Assembly: GCA_039198225.1 (NCBI GenBank)
Contig: JBCCTQ010000003.1
Span: 62,001 to 126,000, forward strand
Reading direction: 5' to 3'
DNA: 64,000 nt
Source of the DNA: JASJAR01 sp039198225
Lineage (GTDB): Bacteria > Pseudomonadota > Alphaproteobacteria > Rhodobacterales > Rhodobacteraceae
Shown: positions 53,415 to 61,611 of the stretch, in pieces
Layout of the letters: each line of letters starts with the position of its first letter
Numbering within the stretch: the first letter of the stretch is position 1
Position numbers and translations under genes: made by a program
Notes under the pieces: generated by a model
The model's input: only the letters and a program-made list of their open reading frames with translations
Told to the model about the DNA's origin: nothing
The model's database searches: none

Positions 53415-55916
53415 ATGGACGACACGGCCAACAATGTAATCGATGCACGGCTCTCCGACGCGCTCGGCACCTATTTCAACGGTGTTCAACTTCGAGCGTC
53501 CGTCGGTGAATGCGCCCTGCTCGACGGGGTGCGGAAGCAGAACGGCGCGCCGGTGTCGATTTACACAGCAAGTTTTAGCGTTTCAAAAGACGATGCGGCG
53601 GTGGCCGAAATCGGCAAGAGGTTCGCCATCTACGAAAAGCTCGGCCACCCCCGCCTCCAGGCCGTCGAACGCCTCTTAAATAGCCGTGCTTTCAAGAAGA
53701 TGCCGGCCCTCGCCGTTCTGGCCTGTCCCGAAGAGGTGTTCAACGAAGCCTTCGATACCCAGACCATTGAAGCGCGGCTTGGGGTCTTCGACCAAGTCCT
53801 CGACGCGCTCGCCGCACTCCATGGTGTCGGTCTGATCCATGGCAATCTCTCCCCAGCAACGGTACGTCGCGAGACCGCAGGCGGGCTTTTGCGTTTGACC
53901 GACCTTACGTTCTCGGGCGAGCGAGCGACGACCGTTACAGGCCAGCCCGTGGCCTATCAGTCGCGCCACGTCGTAAATGCGGCCCAGCCCAGACCCGAAG
54001 ACGATGTCTATGCAGCAGGGATGCTCGGCTACAGGATAATCCTCGGACCAGACGGGCCATCCACAACGCTTGCGGGAGAGAGCGCCGACAACGAGATGCT
54101 CGTGGCAGCGATACTCGGAGATGAACGCCCAGCACCGACCGCAGATGAGCTCTTTCCCGGAGGACATCCCAAGGCCGAGCAAATATCCAGGCTCTTGGCG
54201 CGCATGATCGGGCGGCTCGACAATGCAGCGCCCTATTCTTCGGCCGAAGCCGCCAGGAAAGCGTTTCAGACCGTTCTAAGCGGCCAATCAGCACCCGATA
54301 TCGAGACGGTTCAGGTCGGCAGCGTGCCCTATTCGCCGCCTCCGTCGACGGGCGCGCTTCGGTCAGCCGGCGTCTCGGGGGCGACGGCGATCATGCTCTT
54401 TACGGGCTTCTTGGCCAGCGCGGGCGGCGCGTCTTACTTCGCGCTCGCAAGTAAGTCGCTTCGCGCAGAGCTGGGCGACACGCAATCCAATGCCCTGGCC
54501 CAAGCGAGACGCTTTGAAACTGTAGAGAAAACCCGCGCCGTCCTTCGGGATGCGGACCGGGCAATTGCAATTGCCGGCGAACGTGGCGCCGCGACTGCGT
54601 CTGAAACTTCGGCGGCCGCCCTGTCTGCGGCAAAGGCGTCTCTCTCCGAGGCCGACGACGGCGTTCTCCAAGATGCTGGCCCTGCAAAAAACGCGGCCGA
54701 AGCAGCCCTCGCCCGCGCGGGCGAGGCGATTGAAGAAACCCAACGCTTCAGGGTCGAAGCTGAAAGCGCCAATGAAGCCTACAGTGCCGCCTGGGATCTT
54801 GCGGCACAGGCGACCGGTGGCCGCCAGAGTGATCTGGGCACAATTCTTGCCTTTGCAGAAGCCGCCGAAGCAGACTTCGCGCAACGGAAGTTCGATGGCG
54901 CGCGTGCCGCTTGGGCCGAGGGCACGTCGGAACTTTTGGGTCTTGTCGAACGCCTGAGGACAGAGGCCGACACGGCCAAATCGACCTACCTCTCCGCCGG
55001 TGAGGCCCCGTCGCCCGCCGCGGACATCTTGGCACGATCCTATGTGGCTCGGGCGGATTCAGCGTTTGAAATCGGCCGGTTCGGCGATGCAATCAGGCTC
55101 TACCACGGCGCCCTCGCAACATTGTCTGCCGCTCCGATCGAGGCCCCGCGCGCCGGTCCGAATACACGTTCAATACGGATCGGAGACGATAACATAGCGC
55201 TCGAGCAAGCGATTGAGCTTTGCTTTGACGCGGCTCCGATTGCTCGGGAGGCCTGTCCGGACAGCCGCGACCCGGGAGAAGCCGCACGGGACGCTGAGAT
55301 CGGGCCCTTCGAGCTCGATCAAGCTGAAGTCTCGGTTGGCGAATTCCGCGCCTTTATCGAGGATACTGGCTACAAAACCGAGGCTGAGGCGGGAAGCCGC
55401 GTCGTTGCAGTCACCTCTAGCGGGGAAGCGCGTTTGATTGACGGGGCCTATAGTTGGGCCCAACCCCAGGGCACCGCTGGCCCGGCGCCAAGCGCCGATA
55501 TGCCGGTGACCAACATCTCCCTGAACGATGCACGTGCCTATTGCAACTGGGCAGAGAAGAGGCTGCCGAGCGAGGCCGAATGGGAAGCCGCTGCCCGAGG
55601 AGACGGAACGGCTGTTTTTCCTTGGGGCAGCTGGGAACCCAGCGAACCGGTGTGGCGGGGTGCTCCCGGGGCGGGTCGTCGACTTCCCTCGGCAGTAAAC
55701 TCAGCGGGCGGGGCAAGCCCAAGCGGGTTGCAAGGCCTGTCGGGCAATGCGCGAGAATGGGTCGAGGCCGACGGCGGCGCCGTTCTCAAAGGCGGTTCCT
55801 GGAACAGCGCCAACCCGGCCGATCTTCGCATCTCGGCGCGCCTCAGCGTTCCCAACAATGCGCCGGGTGTCGATTTCGGCTTCCGCTGTGCCCGCGACCT
55901 GGAGACCTGGCCATGA
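53415..55916 (+). CDS. Pseudokinase-transmembrane-SUMF1 (FGE-like) fusion
   Basis: An 833-aa protein. Residues ~20-290 resemble a Ser/Thr kinase fold with altered motifs: HGNLSP (142-147) replaces HRDLKP, and DLTFSG (163-168) replaces DFG, so catalytic activity is unlikely. A membrane span lies at ~320-345, then a long Ala/Glu-rich, probably coiled-coil stretch. The last ~210 residues match the formylglycine-generating enzyme/SUMF1 family (MPVTNISLNDARAYCNWAEKRLPSEAEWEAAARG, GNAREWV, GGSWN, FGFRCARD). Cys residues near the FGE active site are not clearly conserved. It may sense a ligand outside and signal to the FHA proteins. Confidence 0.82.
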   Translation: MDDTANNVIDARLSDALGTYFNGVQLRASVGECALLDGVRKQNGAPVSIYTASFSVSKDDAAVAEIGKRFAIYEKLGHPRLQAVERLLNSRAFKKMPALAVLACPEEVFNEAFDTQTIEARLGVFDQVLDALAALHGVGLIHGNLSPATVRRETAGGLLRLTDLTFSGERATTVTGQPVAYQSRHVVNAAQPRPEDDVYAAGMLGYRIILGPDGPSTTLAGESADNEMLVAAILGDERPAPTADELFPGGHPKAEQISRLLARMIGRLDNAAPYSSAEAARKAFQTVLSGQSAPDIETVQVGSVPYSPPPSTGALRSAGVSGATAIMLFTGFLASAGGASYFALASKSLRAELGDTQSNALAQARRFETVEKTRAVLRDADRAIAIAGERGAATASETSAAALSAAKASLSEADDGVLQDAGPAKNAAEAALARAGEAIEETQRFRVEAESANEAYSAAWDLAAQATGGRQSDLGTILAFAEAAEADFAQRKFDGARAAWAEGTSELLGLVERLRTEADTAKSTYLSAGEAPSPAADILARSYVARADSAFEIGRFGDAIRLYHGALATLSAAPIEAPRAGPNTRSIRIGDDNIALEQAIELCFDAAPIAREACPDSRDPGEAARDAEIGPFELDQAEVSVGEFRAFIEDTGYKTEAEAGSRVVAVTSSGEARLIDGAYSWAQPQGTAGPAPSADMPVTNISLNDARAYCNWAEKRLPSEAEWEAAARGDGTAVFPWGSWEPSEPVWRGAPGAGRRLPSAVNSAGGASPSGLQGLSGNAREWVEADGGAVLKGGSWNSANPADLRISARLSVPNNAPGVDFGFRCARDLETWP

Positions 55917-57256
55917 TCGTCCGTTTCATTTTTGCCCTTTGCTTTGCCGCAACGGGCGCAGTCGGCGCCGACAGGGCAATCGTCGTGGGGATTGACGATT
56001 ACTCCGGGGTATCAGGCGCGCCGGATCTTAACGGTGCGGTCGCAGATGCAAACCGTGTGGCCGAACGCTTGGTCAGTGACCTCGGCTTTACATCGACGGA
56101 AGTGACTGTCCTTACAAATGCTGAAGCAAAATACGAGGCGATCCTCTCGACGATCATCGACCGTCTTGTCGGCGAAACGCGGCCTGGCGATAGGGCCTTC
56201 CTCTATTTCGCGGGCCATGGCACAGTTTCCCTCGCCGGATCCCCAAGTCTGGTTGCCCATGACGGCGATGCGGTTTTGGGCCAGATACCGCTCTCGACGC
56301 TCGGGGAAATTTTCGATCTCATCGCCGATCGCGACGCGACTATCGTGCTGGACGCGGGTTTCGACGGTGGCCCCATCGGTGTGCGCGGGATCGCAGGCGA
56401 CATCGTTCCCGAAGAGATCACCTTGTCGGACAGCGTCAATCTCTGGACAGCATCGACCGGCAGCCAATTCGCCTGGGAAGAACTCGACCGTGGCGTCTTC
56501 ACGACCGGCTGGCTCGATGCCATGGCGGCCGGACGGGAAAGCCACGGCGACGTCCTCGGCCATGTCGGACAAGCGCTCGGTTCATGGTGCGACGAAACTT
56601 CGGCCTGCATGGCAGCCGGACGCGGTCTCGCCCCGCGTTTTTCCGGTGACCAAAACGCGGTCTTTCAGCGCTTGGAGGCGGTAAGCCTCCCTCCCAGGCC
56701 CATCGAACCTCCTGCAAAACCCGCGCCCGATAGCGTCCAAAGCTTTGAGAAAACGGTCGGGGTTGTGGTTGATCTCTTTGGGCCCTCGAATGACGCGGAG
56801 CTGGAGCTTTCCATTGCGGGCGGGTCTGCCCTCCGCTTGGGGCAAACGATCACGATGGAAGCGCGCGCCCGGCGGCCAGGATCGCTTCTTCTCCTCGATG
56901 TCGACCCGACCGGAGCGCTTGCCCAGGTCTACCCCTCCCGCCTAAGCCAAGCGGGCGCGACCACGATCAGCGCTGCGGCCCCTCTCGTGATCCCAAGCGC
57001 CATCGGCGCCAATGGCCGCCCCCTCGCGTTACGCGTGACCGAACCCACTGGACGTGGTCTTTTGCTCGCCCTGCTCATAGAAGGCGACCTCGCTGACATC
57101 GAAGCGCTGTTGCCGGCCGGGCTTGCGGGCGGCACAGTGCCGGAGGCCAGCCAGTCGCTCTTTGAAGTCAGCCAAGCGCTGCTCCGTCTTGCTGCCGATC
57201 CAGAAAATCCGGTTCGATGGTCGGCCACTTATCTTCCCTATCAAATTTCACCTTAA
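55913..57256 (+). CDS. Secreted caspase-like protein lacking the catalytic Cys
   Basis: A 447-aa protein with a signal peptide (MIVRFIFALCFAATGAVGA). The caspase core has AIVVGIDDYSGV, ADANRVAERL, and His102 in FAGHGTV. Where an active enzyme has a Cys after Asp-Ala or Asp-Ser, this one reads VLDAGFDGG (Gly149), so it is probably an inactive pseudopeptidase. The C-terminal ~170 residues resemble a DUF4384-like domain (GSLLLLDVDPTGALAQVYPS). ATG 55913 overlaps the previous stop; the longer open frame upstream is antiparallel noise. Confidence 0.82.
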   Translation: MIVRFIFALCFAATGAVGADRAIVVGIDDYSGVSGAPDLNGAVADANRVAERLVSDLGFTSTEVTVLTNAEAKYEAILSTIIDRLVGETRPGDRAFLYFAGHGTVSLAGSPSLVAHDGDAVLGQIPLSTLGEIFDLIADRDATIVLDAGFDGGPIGVRGIAGDIVPEEITLSDSVNLWTASTGSQFAWEELDRGVFTTGWLDAMAAGRESHGDVLGHVGQALGSWCDETSACMAAGRGLAPRFSGDQNAVFQRLEAVSLPPRPIEPPAKPAPDSVQSFEKTVGVVVDLFGPSNDAELELSIAGGSALRLGQTITMEARARRPGSLLLLDVDPTGALAQVYPSRLSQAGATTISAAAPLVIPSAIGANGRPLALRVTEPTGRGLLLALLIEGDLADIEALLPAGLAGGTVPEASQSLFEVSQALLRLAADPENPVRWSATYLPYQISP

Positions 57257-57270
57257 CGGAGGTCCTGAAG

Positions 57271-58146
57271 ATGCTGAAATATATACCCTTCGCGCTCTTC
57301 ACTGCCTTGCCCGCTGCCGCATGTCCTCACTACGATACCGTGGTTGCAGCGGTTCAATCGGGCGACCGTTCGGGTGCCGAGGCCCTCTACGAAGAGATCG
57401 TTTTCAGCGCGGCTTGCGACGACGCGATCCGGGAGTGGGTGGGAGATTATCTCGCGCGAGAGAGTTTCCTCTCTGCGCTCGAAGCCGAGGATTTGGGCCA
57501 GAAACGCGCCCTCTACGAAGACGCACTCGGATACGAAAAACACTGGCGGAGCTATGCTGCCCTTGGTCGCCTCGATTGGGACGCCAAGGACTATGCCGCT
57601 GCCGCGCGCCAGTTCCAACTCGCCCTCAACGAGTTGGCCGAAGGGGATCAAACCCATGGTGCAGAAACCGATGAAATTGCCGAGCTCTATGAGTTCGCGA
57701 CCGCAGCTCTCGCGCTCGCAGACGAAAAAGTCGCCCTTCCACGGACCCGGTCCGGCGACACCGGCGGCATCTTCACGACCTCAATCCGTGGTTTTGAGGT
57801 TGAGGAAGTGAGCCTGCCGATCACTTTCGAATACGATTCGACCAACTTCGACAAGATCGGCGCCGACTACGCAGCTACGCTGATAGAACACGTCGCCCTG
57901 ACCGCTCCAAATGTGGTGTCTTTGGGAGGACATACGGATCCTGTGGGCTCCGACACCTACAACATGGCTTTGAGCCAGCGCCGGGCTGAGCGGGTCCGCG
58001 CGCTCTTATTAGAATACGGCTTTGAGGGTGAGATCCGAGTAGCCGGTTTTGGCGAAAGCCGGATTCCGGAACCGCCGCCTGGCATCGAGGCTGGATCGGA
58101 CGAGCACCACCGCATCGCGCGCCGCGTGGCATTCTCGCTCGAGTGA
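57271..58146 (+). CDS. OmpA-family protein with TPR-like repeats
   Basis: A 291-aa exported protein. A signal peptide ends near ALPAAA|C; whether the Cys is lipidated is unclear because the lipobox is poor. Residues ~25-165 are helical with a TPR-like repeat (WRSYAALGRLDWDAKDYAAAARQFQLAL). Residues ~185-291 are an OmpA domain (FEYDSTNFDKIGADYAATL, GGHTDPVGSDTYNMALSQRRAERVRALLLEYG), which binds peptidoglycan. ATG 57271 has GGAGG upstream. It may be the outer-envelope anchor of the system. Confidence 0.85.
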   Translation: MLKYIPFALFTALPAAACPHYDTVVAAVQSGDRSGAEALYEEIVFSAACDDAIREWVGDYLARESFLSALEAEDLGQKRALYEDALGYEKHWRSYAALGRLDWDAKDYAAAARQFQLALNELAEGDQTHGAETDEIAELYEFATAALALADEKVALPRTRSGDTGGIFTTSIRGFEVEEVSLPITFEYDSTNFDKIGADYAATLIEHVALTAPNVVSLGGHTDPVGSDTYNMALSQRRAERVRALLLEYGFEGEIRVAGFGESRIPEPPPGIEAGSDEHHRIARRVAFSLE

Positions 58147-58155
58147 GCCGGTTAC

Positions 58156-59604
58156 ATGCTCTGTCGCCTCGCCACACTTGTCCTTCTCCTCTGGGCGCAA
58201 CCGGTCTTGTCCGCGACGACGTTCGGGCTTGTGATCGGTATCGACGAGTATGCCTTTATCCCCGACCTCCACGGAGCAGTGAACGACGCTGAGGATATTG
58301 CCGATGCGCTAGAGGAGCTCGGTGCCAGTGTGCAACTCCTACGAAATGGCGAAGCGACACGCGAAGCCGTGCTTGGAGCTTGGGAGGCGGTACTCGACCG
58401 CGCAGAACCCGGAGATCGTTTGATCGTCAGCTACGCCGGACACGGATCCAATGAGCCCGAGCACCGGGCCGGGAGCGAGCGCGACGGCCGTGACGAGAAT
58501 TTCCTACTCGCTGGGTTTGCACCACGCGGCGTATCAGCCGGTGAACGGATCCGAGACGATGAAATCGCGGATCTTCTCGCCCGCCGGAACGACATCGACG
58601 TGATCTTTATCGCCGATGCCTGCCACGCGGGGACGGTGACGCGGAACCTCAATCCGACCCTGGGATACCGATATGTTGAAGCCGCCACGATGGAGGCGGA
58701 CCCCCTGCAGCCACCGCCTGCGCCTACCGGAGATCACTCCAGCGGCACAAATGTCGCGCTCTTTCTCGCAGCGGTGAACGAGACCGAAAAAGTGCCGGAA
58801 ATTCTCATCGACGGCGTGGCCCGAGGTGCCTTGAGCTACGCCTTTGCTGATGCGCTCCGGGGTGCTGCGGATCTCGACGAAGACGGAGAACTGACCAAAG
58901 GCGAGATCGAAACCCATGTTCGTCGAAAGGTCCGCCAATTGAGCGACGGTGCGCAATTGCCGCAATCCGAGCCGGTCGGAAACGAGAACCGCGCGCTTTT
59001 GGTGATCCCAAGCCCCGCCGCGCCACCGCCCACCCTATTCGCGCGTGATTTTCAAGCCCTCCCACCGCTTGGCGAAAATGCGCTCCGCGTGGAGGACAAT
59101 CGCGTCTACTCCGCCGTCGGGGACCGTGTGGCACATCTGGACCGGGCCTCCGATTTCGCCCGCGTAAAGGCAAAGCACCGTCTTGTGGCGGCATTGCAGA
59201 CCCTGGCCTTGCCGCCCCTCGCAATTCGTTTCGACCGGGGCGATCGGCTCTACCAAGCAGGAGAGACGGCGAACGTAAGTGTTGAAAACCGCACCACGCC
59301 GCACCTTACGCTCTTCAACCTCTCGGCGGATGGGACGATCACGTTGCTTTACCCCTTGACGGGTTTCGGGGATCCGGCAGCGGTGCCCCCCGGTGAGCGG
59401 GTCGAGCTTCGGGCTGAGGCGTCACCGCCGTTTGGCGCCGATCATGTGGTTGCAGTGGAGAGCGAGACGCCTCCTATAATCCTCCGCGCCCAGATTTCGG
59501 CCATCGACGGCACGCGCGATCTTGAAAGGCTTTGGAACGCGCTCCGTGCCGAACCGGGGCGCATAGCAGTATTCCCACTTATGACGGCGGAGCGAGCGCT
59601 CTGA
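58156..59604 (+). CDS. Secreted caspase-like peptidase
   Basis: A 482-aa protein with a signal peptide (LVLLLWAQPVLSA). The C14 domain has FGLVIGIDEYAF, NDAEDIADALEELGA, His96 in SYAGHGS and Cys156 in IADACHAG, so the dyad is intact. Its C-terminal part (~300-470) resembles DUF4384 (TPHLTLFNLSADGTITLLYPL). It also has a DEDGELTKGEIE stretch that could bind calcium. It lies next to a caspase-like gene that has lost its Cys. Start ATG 58156 has no strong SD. Substrates are unknown. Confidence 0.86.
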   Translation: MLCRLATLVLLLWAQPVLSATTFGLVIGIDEYAFIPDLHGAVNDAEDIADALEELGASVQLLRNGEATREAVLGAWEAVLDRAEPGDRLIVSYAGHGSNEPEHRAGSERDGRDENFLLAGFAPRGVSAGERIRDDEIADLLARRNDIDVIFIADACHAGTVTRNLNPTLGYRYVEAATMEADPLQPPPAPTGDHSSGTNVALFLAAVNETEKVPEILIDGVARGALSYAFADALRGAADLDEDGELTKGEIETHVRRKVRQLSDGAQLPQSEPVGNENRALLVIPSPAAPPPTLFARDFQALPPLGENALRVEDNRVYSAVGDRVAHLDRASDFARVKAKHRLVAALQTLALPPLAIRFDRGDRLYQAGETANVSVENRTTPHLTLFNLSADGTITLLYPLTGFGDPAAVPPGERVELRAEASPPFGADHVVAVESETPPIILRAQISAIDGTRDLERLWNALRAEPGRIAVFPLMTAERAL

Positions 59605-60032
59605 TGGCGCTCCTCGTCGCTCCTCTCTTTCCATTTGCGCTGGCAAGCCTCCTGGGGACTCTGGCCTGGACCGATTGGCGAACCAAAACGGTACCGGACG
59701 GTTTGACGCTTTCACTCGTGGCCACGGGATTGGCCAATAGCTGGATAGCCGGCGAGACATTTGGAGCGACGGCCACTCTCTCCCTTGGCCTGATATCCCT
59801 GGGGCTTTTTCAAGAACGCGTCTTTGCCGAACGGGGCTGGTTTGGAAGCGGAGACTATTTCCTCTTCGCGGGTGCGATTGCTTGGACGGGCCTCCTCGCT
59901 ATCGCCGATCTTCTCCTCCTCACATCGATCTTTCTCGGCGCCCACGCAATCTTCGCGCGCAGCACGACCATCGCGATGGCGCCTTCTCTCGCGGCGGCAA
60001 CCCTCATCCTGTTTTTTGGAGCACCTTATTGA
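59604..60032 (+). CDS. Prepilin peptidase (A24/TadV-CpaA type)
   Basis: A 142-aa membrane aspartyl peptidase. The two catalytic Asp lie in AWTDWRTKTVPDGLT (Asp24) and GSGDYFLFAG (GxGD, Asp84). It has about five membrane segments, the short form used in Tad systems. It should cleave prepilin leaders or similar peptides, yet the mini-proteins in this locus show no canonical leader. ATG 59604 and the next ATG 60032 each share one base with the preceding stop. Confidence 0.85.
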   Translation: MALLVAPLFPFALASLLGTLAWTDWRTKTVPDGLTLSLVATGLANSWIAGETFGATATLSLGLISLGLFQERVFAERGWFGSGDYFLFAGAIAWTGLLAIADLLLLTSIFLGAHAIFARSTTIAMAPSLAAATLILFFGAPY

Positions 60033-60817
60033 TGGGCGAAAAAACCACTCCCGACCTCCAGCTCATCCGCAACGAAAATCGGCCTTATACCGCGGACTTG
60101 ACCGGCCGAGAGCCGTCGCTGACAGTAACGCGGGGGGGAAAGCATGTGACCGACGCTATTGGCGACTTGTCCGAGGAGCGGGTCTCCGAGGATACCGTTC
60201 AACTCGCTTTTGAAACGGTGGAAGCGACGCTACGAGCAGAGAATTGGTTTTTCGAGACGGTCCGGAACGAACTTGCAAAGACCGCCCCGCTTTCCGACTT
60301 CCCCACTGTCATGGGGGCGAACGGGCACGACTATCTTCTTCATTTCACGCAGTTTCTGTTTTTTCTTAAGGCACTTGATTGCACCGATGCCGACCAAATC
60401 TCGAATTACATCGAGGCGCATAACGCCCGGATCGAGAGCCTCATTACCGATCCGAATTTCACCAAAAGCAAGAATGAGTTCAAAAAGGCGATCCTGCGAC
60501 CGGCCCGGAAAGCCAAGATACTCGACACAATCCGCACGCTGCGTATGCCGGTCTTCGCAATCTACGAATACGGGCATCTCCTGATCGACGAGATGTCGCC
60601 GAAAACCACTGAAAAACTGATCGAAGACCTCCGCTATGGAGGCATCCTCGCGCGCCGGATCGATGACCGGATGGCGGCGGACCCCAAGCGCATTCTCATC
60701 GCATCAACCGGGTTTCTTGAAGACACCTATCGCCTGTCCCTCCTGATGCAGCGGCGCATGATCGCGATGGGACTGTCGGATGACGAGTACCGCCGAGCCA
60801 AGGCGGCTAGGGACTAG
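60032..60817 (+). CDS. Helical protein of unknown function
   Basis: A 261-aa, soluble-looking, mostly helical protein with no signal peptide. Charged segments (ESLITDPNFTKSKNEFKKAILRPARKAKILDTIRTL) and IDDRMAADPKRILIASTGFLEDTYRLSLLMQRRMIA suggest a coiled or bundle structure. I recognise no family. It is the last plus-strand gene of the Tad-like array. Its 3' end overlaps the convergent Crp gene by 4 nt. Confidence 0.7.
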   Translation: MGEKTTPDLQLIRNENRPYTADLTGREPSLTVTRGGKHVTDAIGDLSEERVSEDTVQLAFETVEATLRAENWFFETVRNELAKTAPLSDFPTVMGANGHDYLLHFTQFLFFLKALDCTDADQISNYIEAHNARIESLITDPNFTKSKNEFKKAILRPARKAKILDTIRTLRMPVFAIYEYGHLLIDEMSPKTTEKLIEDLRYGGILARRIDDRMAADPKRILIASTGFLEDTYRLSLLMQRRMIAMGLSDDEYRRAKAARD

Positions 60818-61497
60818 TTATCGGCGATGGCTTCCAATTCGTCTCTTTGGAGCAGCACCAGTTGGCGTCCCTCAATCGCGACGATCCCGTCGCCAGTCCA
60901 AGCTTTGATGTGGCGGTTCACGTTCTCCCGGGCAAGGCCGCTGAATTCGCCGATCTCTTGCTGGGAAAAGCGCTCGGCCAGCGTCACTCGACCGTTCTTG
61001 CCAGGTTCGCCCCATCGGTCGAAAAGCCTCAGGAGCCCCCGCGCCAGGCGTGGCTCGCCTTCGACCACGGCTTGGGTCACGAACATTTCCGAGGCGTTTC
61101 GGACTTTGCCGCAAAGCGCGATCAGCACCGCTTCGGCCCGCTTGGGCGTTGCCGTAACGAAGGCTAGGACGTTGTCGCGTGCAAGGACACGGCCCGTCAC
61201 CGCGGATGCGGCCACCGCATCGGCCGACCGCGCCCCGCCGTCGAGGGCCGCGACTTCGCCTAACACCTCGCCTGGTCCCATATGGGCGAGGACCGACTTT
61301 CGTCCCGCAAGCGAGGTGAGCGAGATTTCCACGCGGCCCGACCCGAGGAGGATCATTGTGTTGCCTGGTTCTCCGGCACTAAAGATCGACTGGCCCTGGG
61401 CGAAAACGACTTCCGGAGCGGCGTCGAAAAGCGCGTGGCATCCGTCTTCGCCGAGCGCGGCCAACAATACACCGTCTTTTGTGTCGCCCCATCCCAT
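60814..61497 (-). CDS. Crp/Fnr family transcriptional regulator
   Basis: A 227-aa regulator. The N-terminal cNMP-binding fold has ILLGSGRVEISLTSLAGRKSVLAHMGPGEVLGEVAALDGGARSADAVA. The C-terminal helix-turn-helix is FSQQEIGEFSGLARENVNRHIKAW. No Cys cluster for iron-sulfur binding is seen, so it is more Crp- than Fnr-like. It faces the end of the Tad-like array and diverges from the phosphoesterase gene; it could control either. Confidence 0.88.
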   Translation of the reverse strand: MGWGDTKDGVLLAALGEDGCHALFDAAPEVVFAQGQSIFSAGEPGNTMILLGSGRVEISLTSLAGRKSVLAHMGPGEVLGEVAALDGGARSADAVAASAVTGRVLARDNVLAFVTATPKRAEAVLIALCGKVRNASEMFVTQAVVEGEPRLARGLLRLFDRWGEPGKNGRVTLAERFSQQEIGEFSGLARENVNRHIKAWTGDGIVAIEGRQLVLLQRDELEAIADN

Positions 61498-61611
61498 GCC
61501 GGAAGATCCCCTTCAAAGAGCTAAGCCGTCAACCCGGTTGCGGCACCATGGCACTGGCCTCACCGTTGACAGCGGCCGGACAATCGCGGCCTCGTTGACG
61601 CAAGGTAAGCC

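Noticed and set aside
55454..55912. N-terminal extension of the Cys-less caspase gene
   Set aside because: The extension reads the SUMF1 coding region in another frame with low-complexity Arg/Gly content; ATG 55913 gives a signal peptide and an ATGA overlap.
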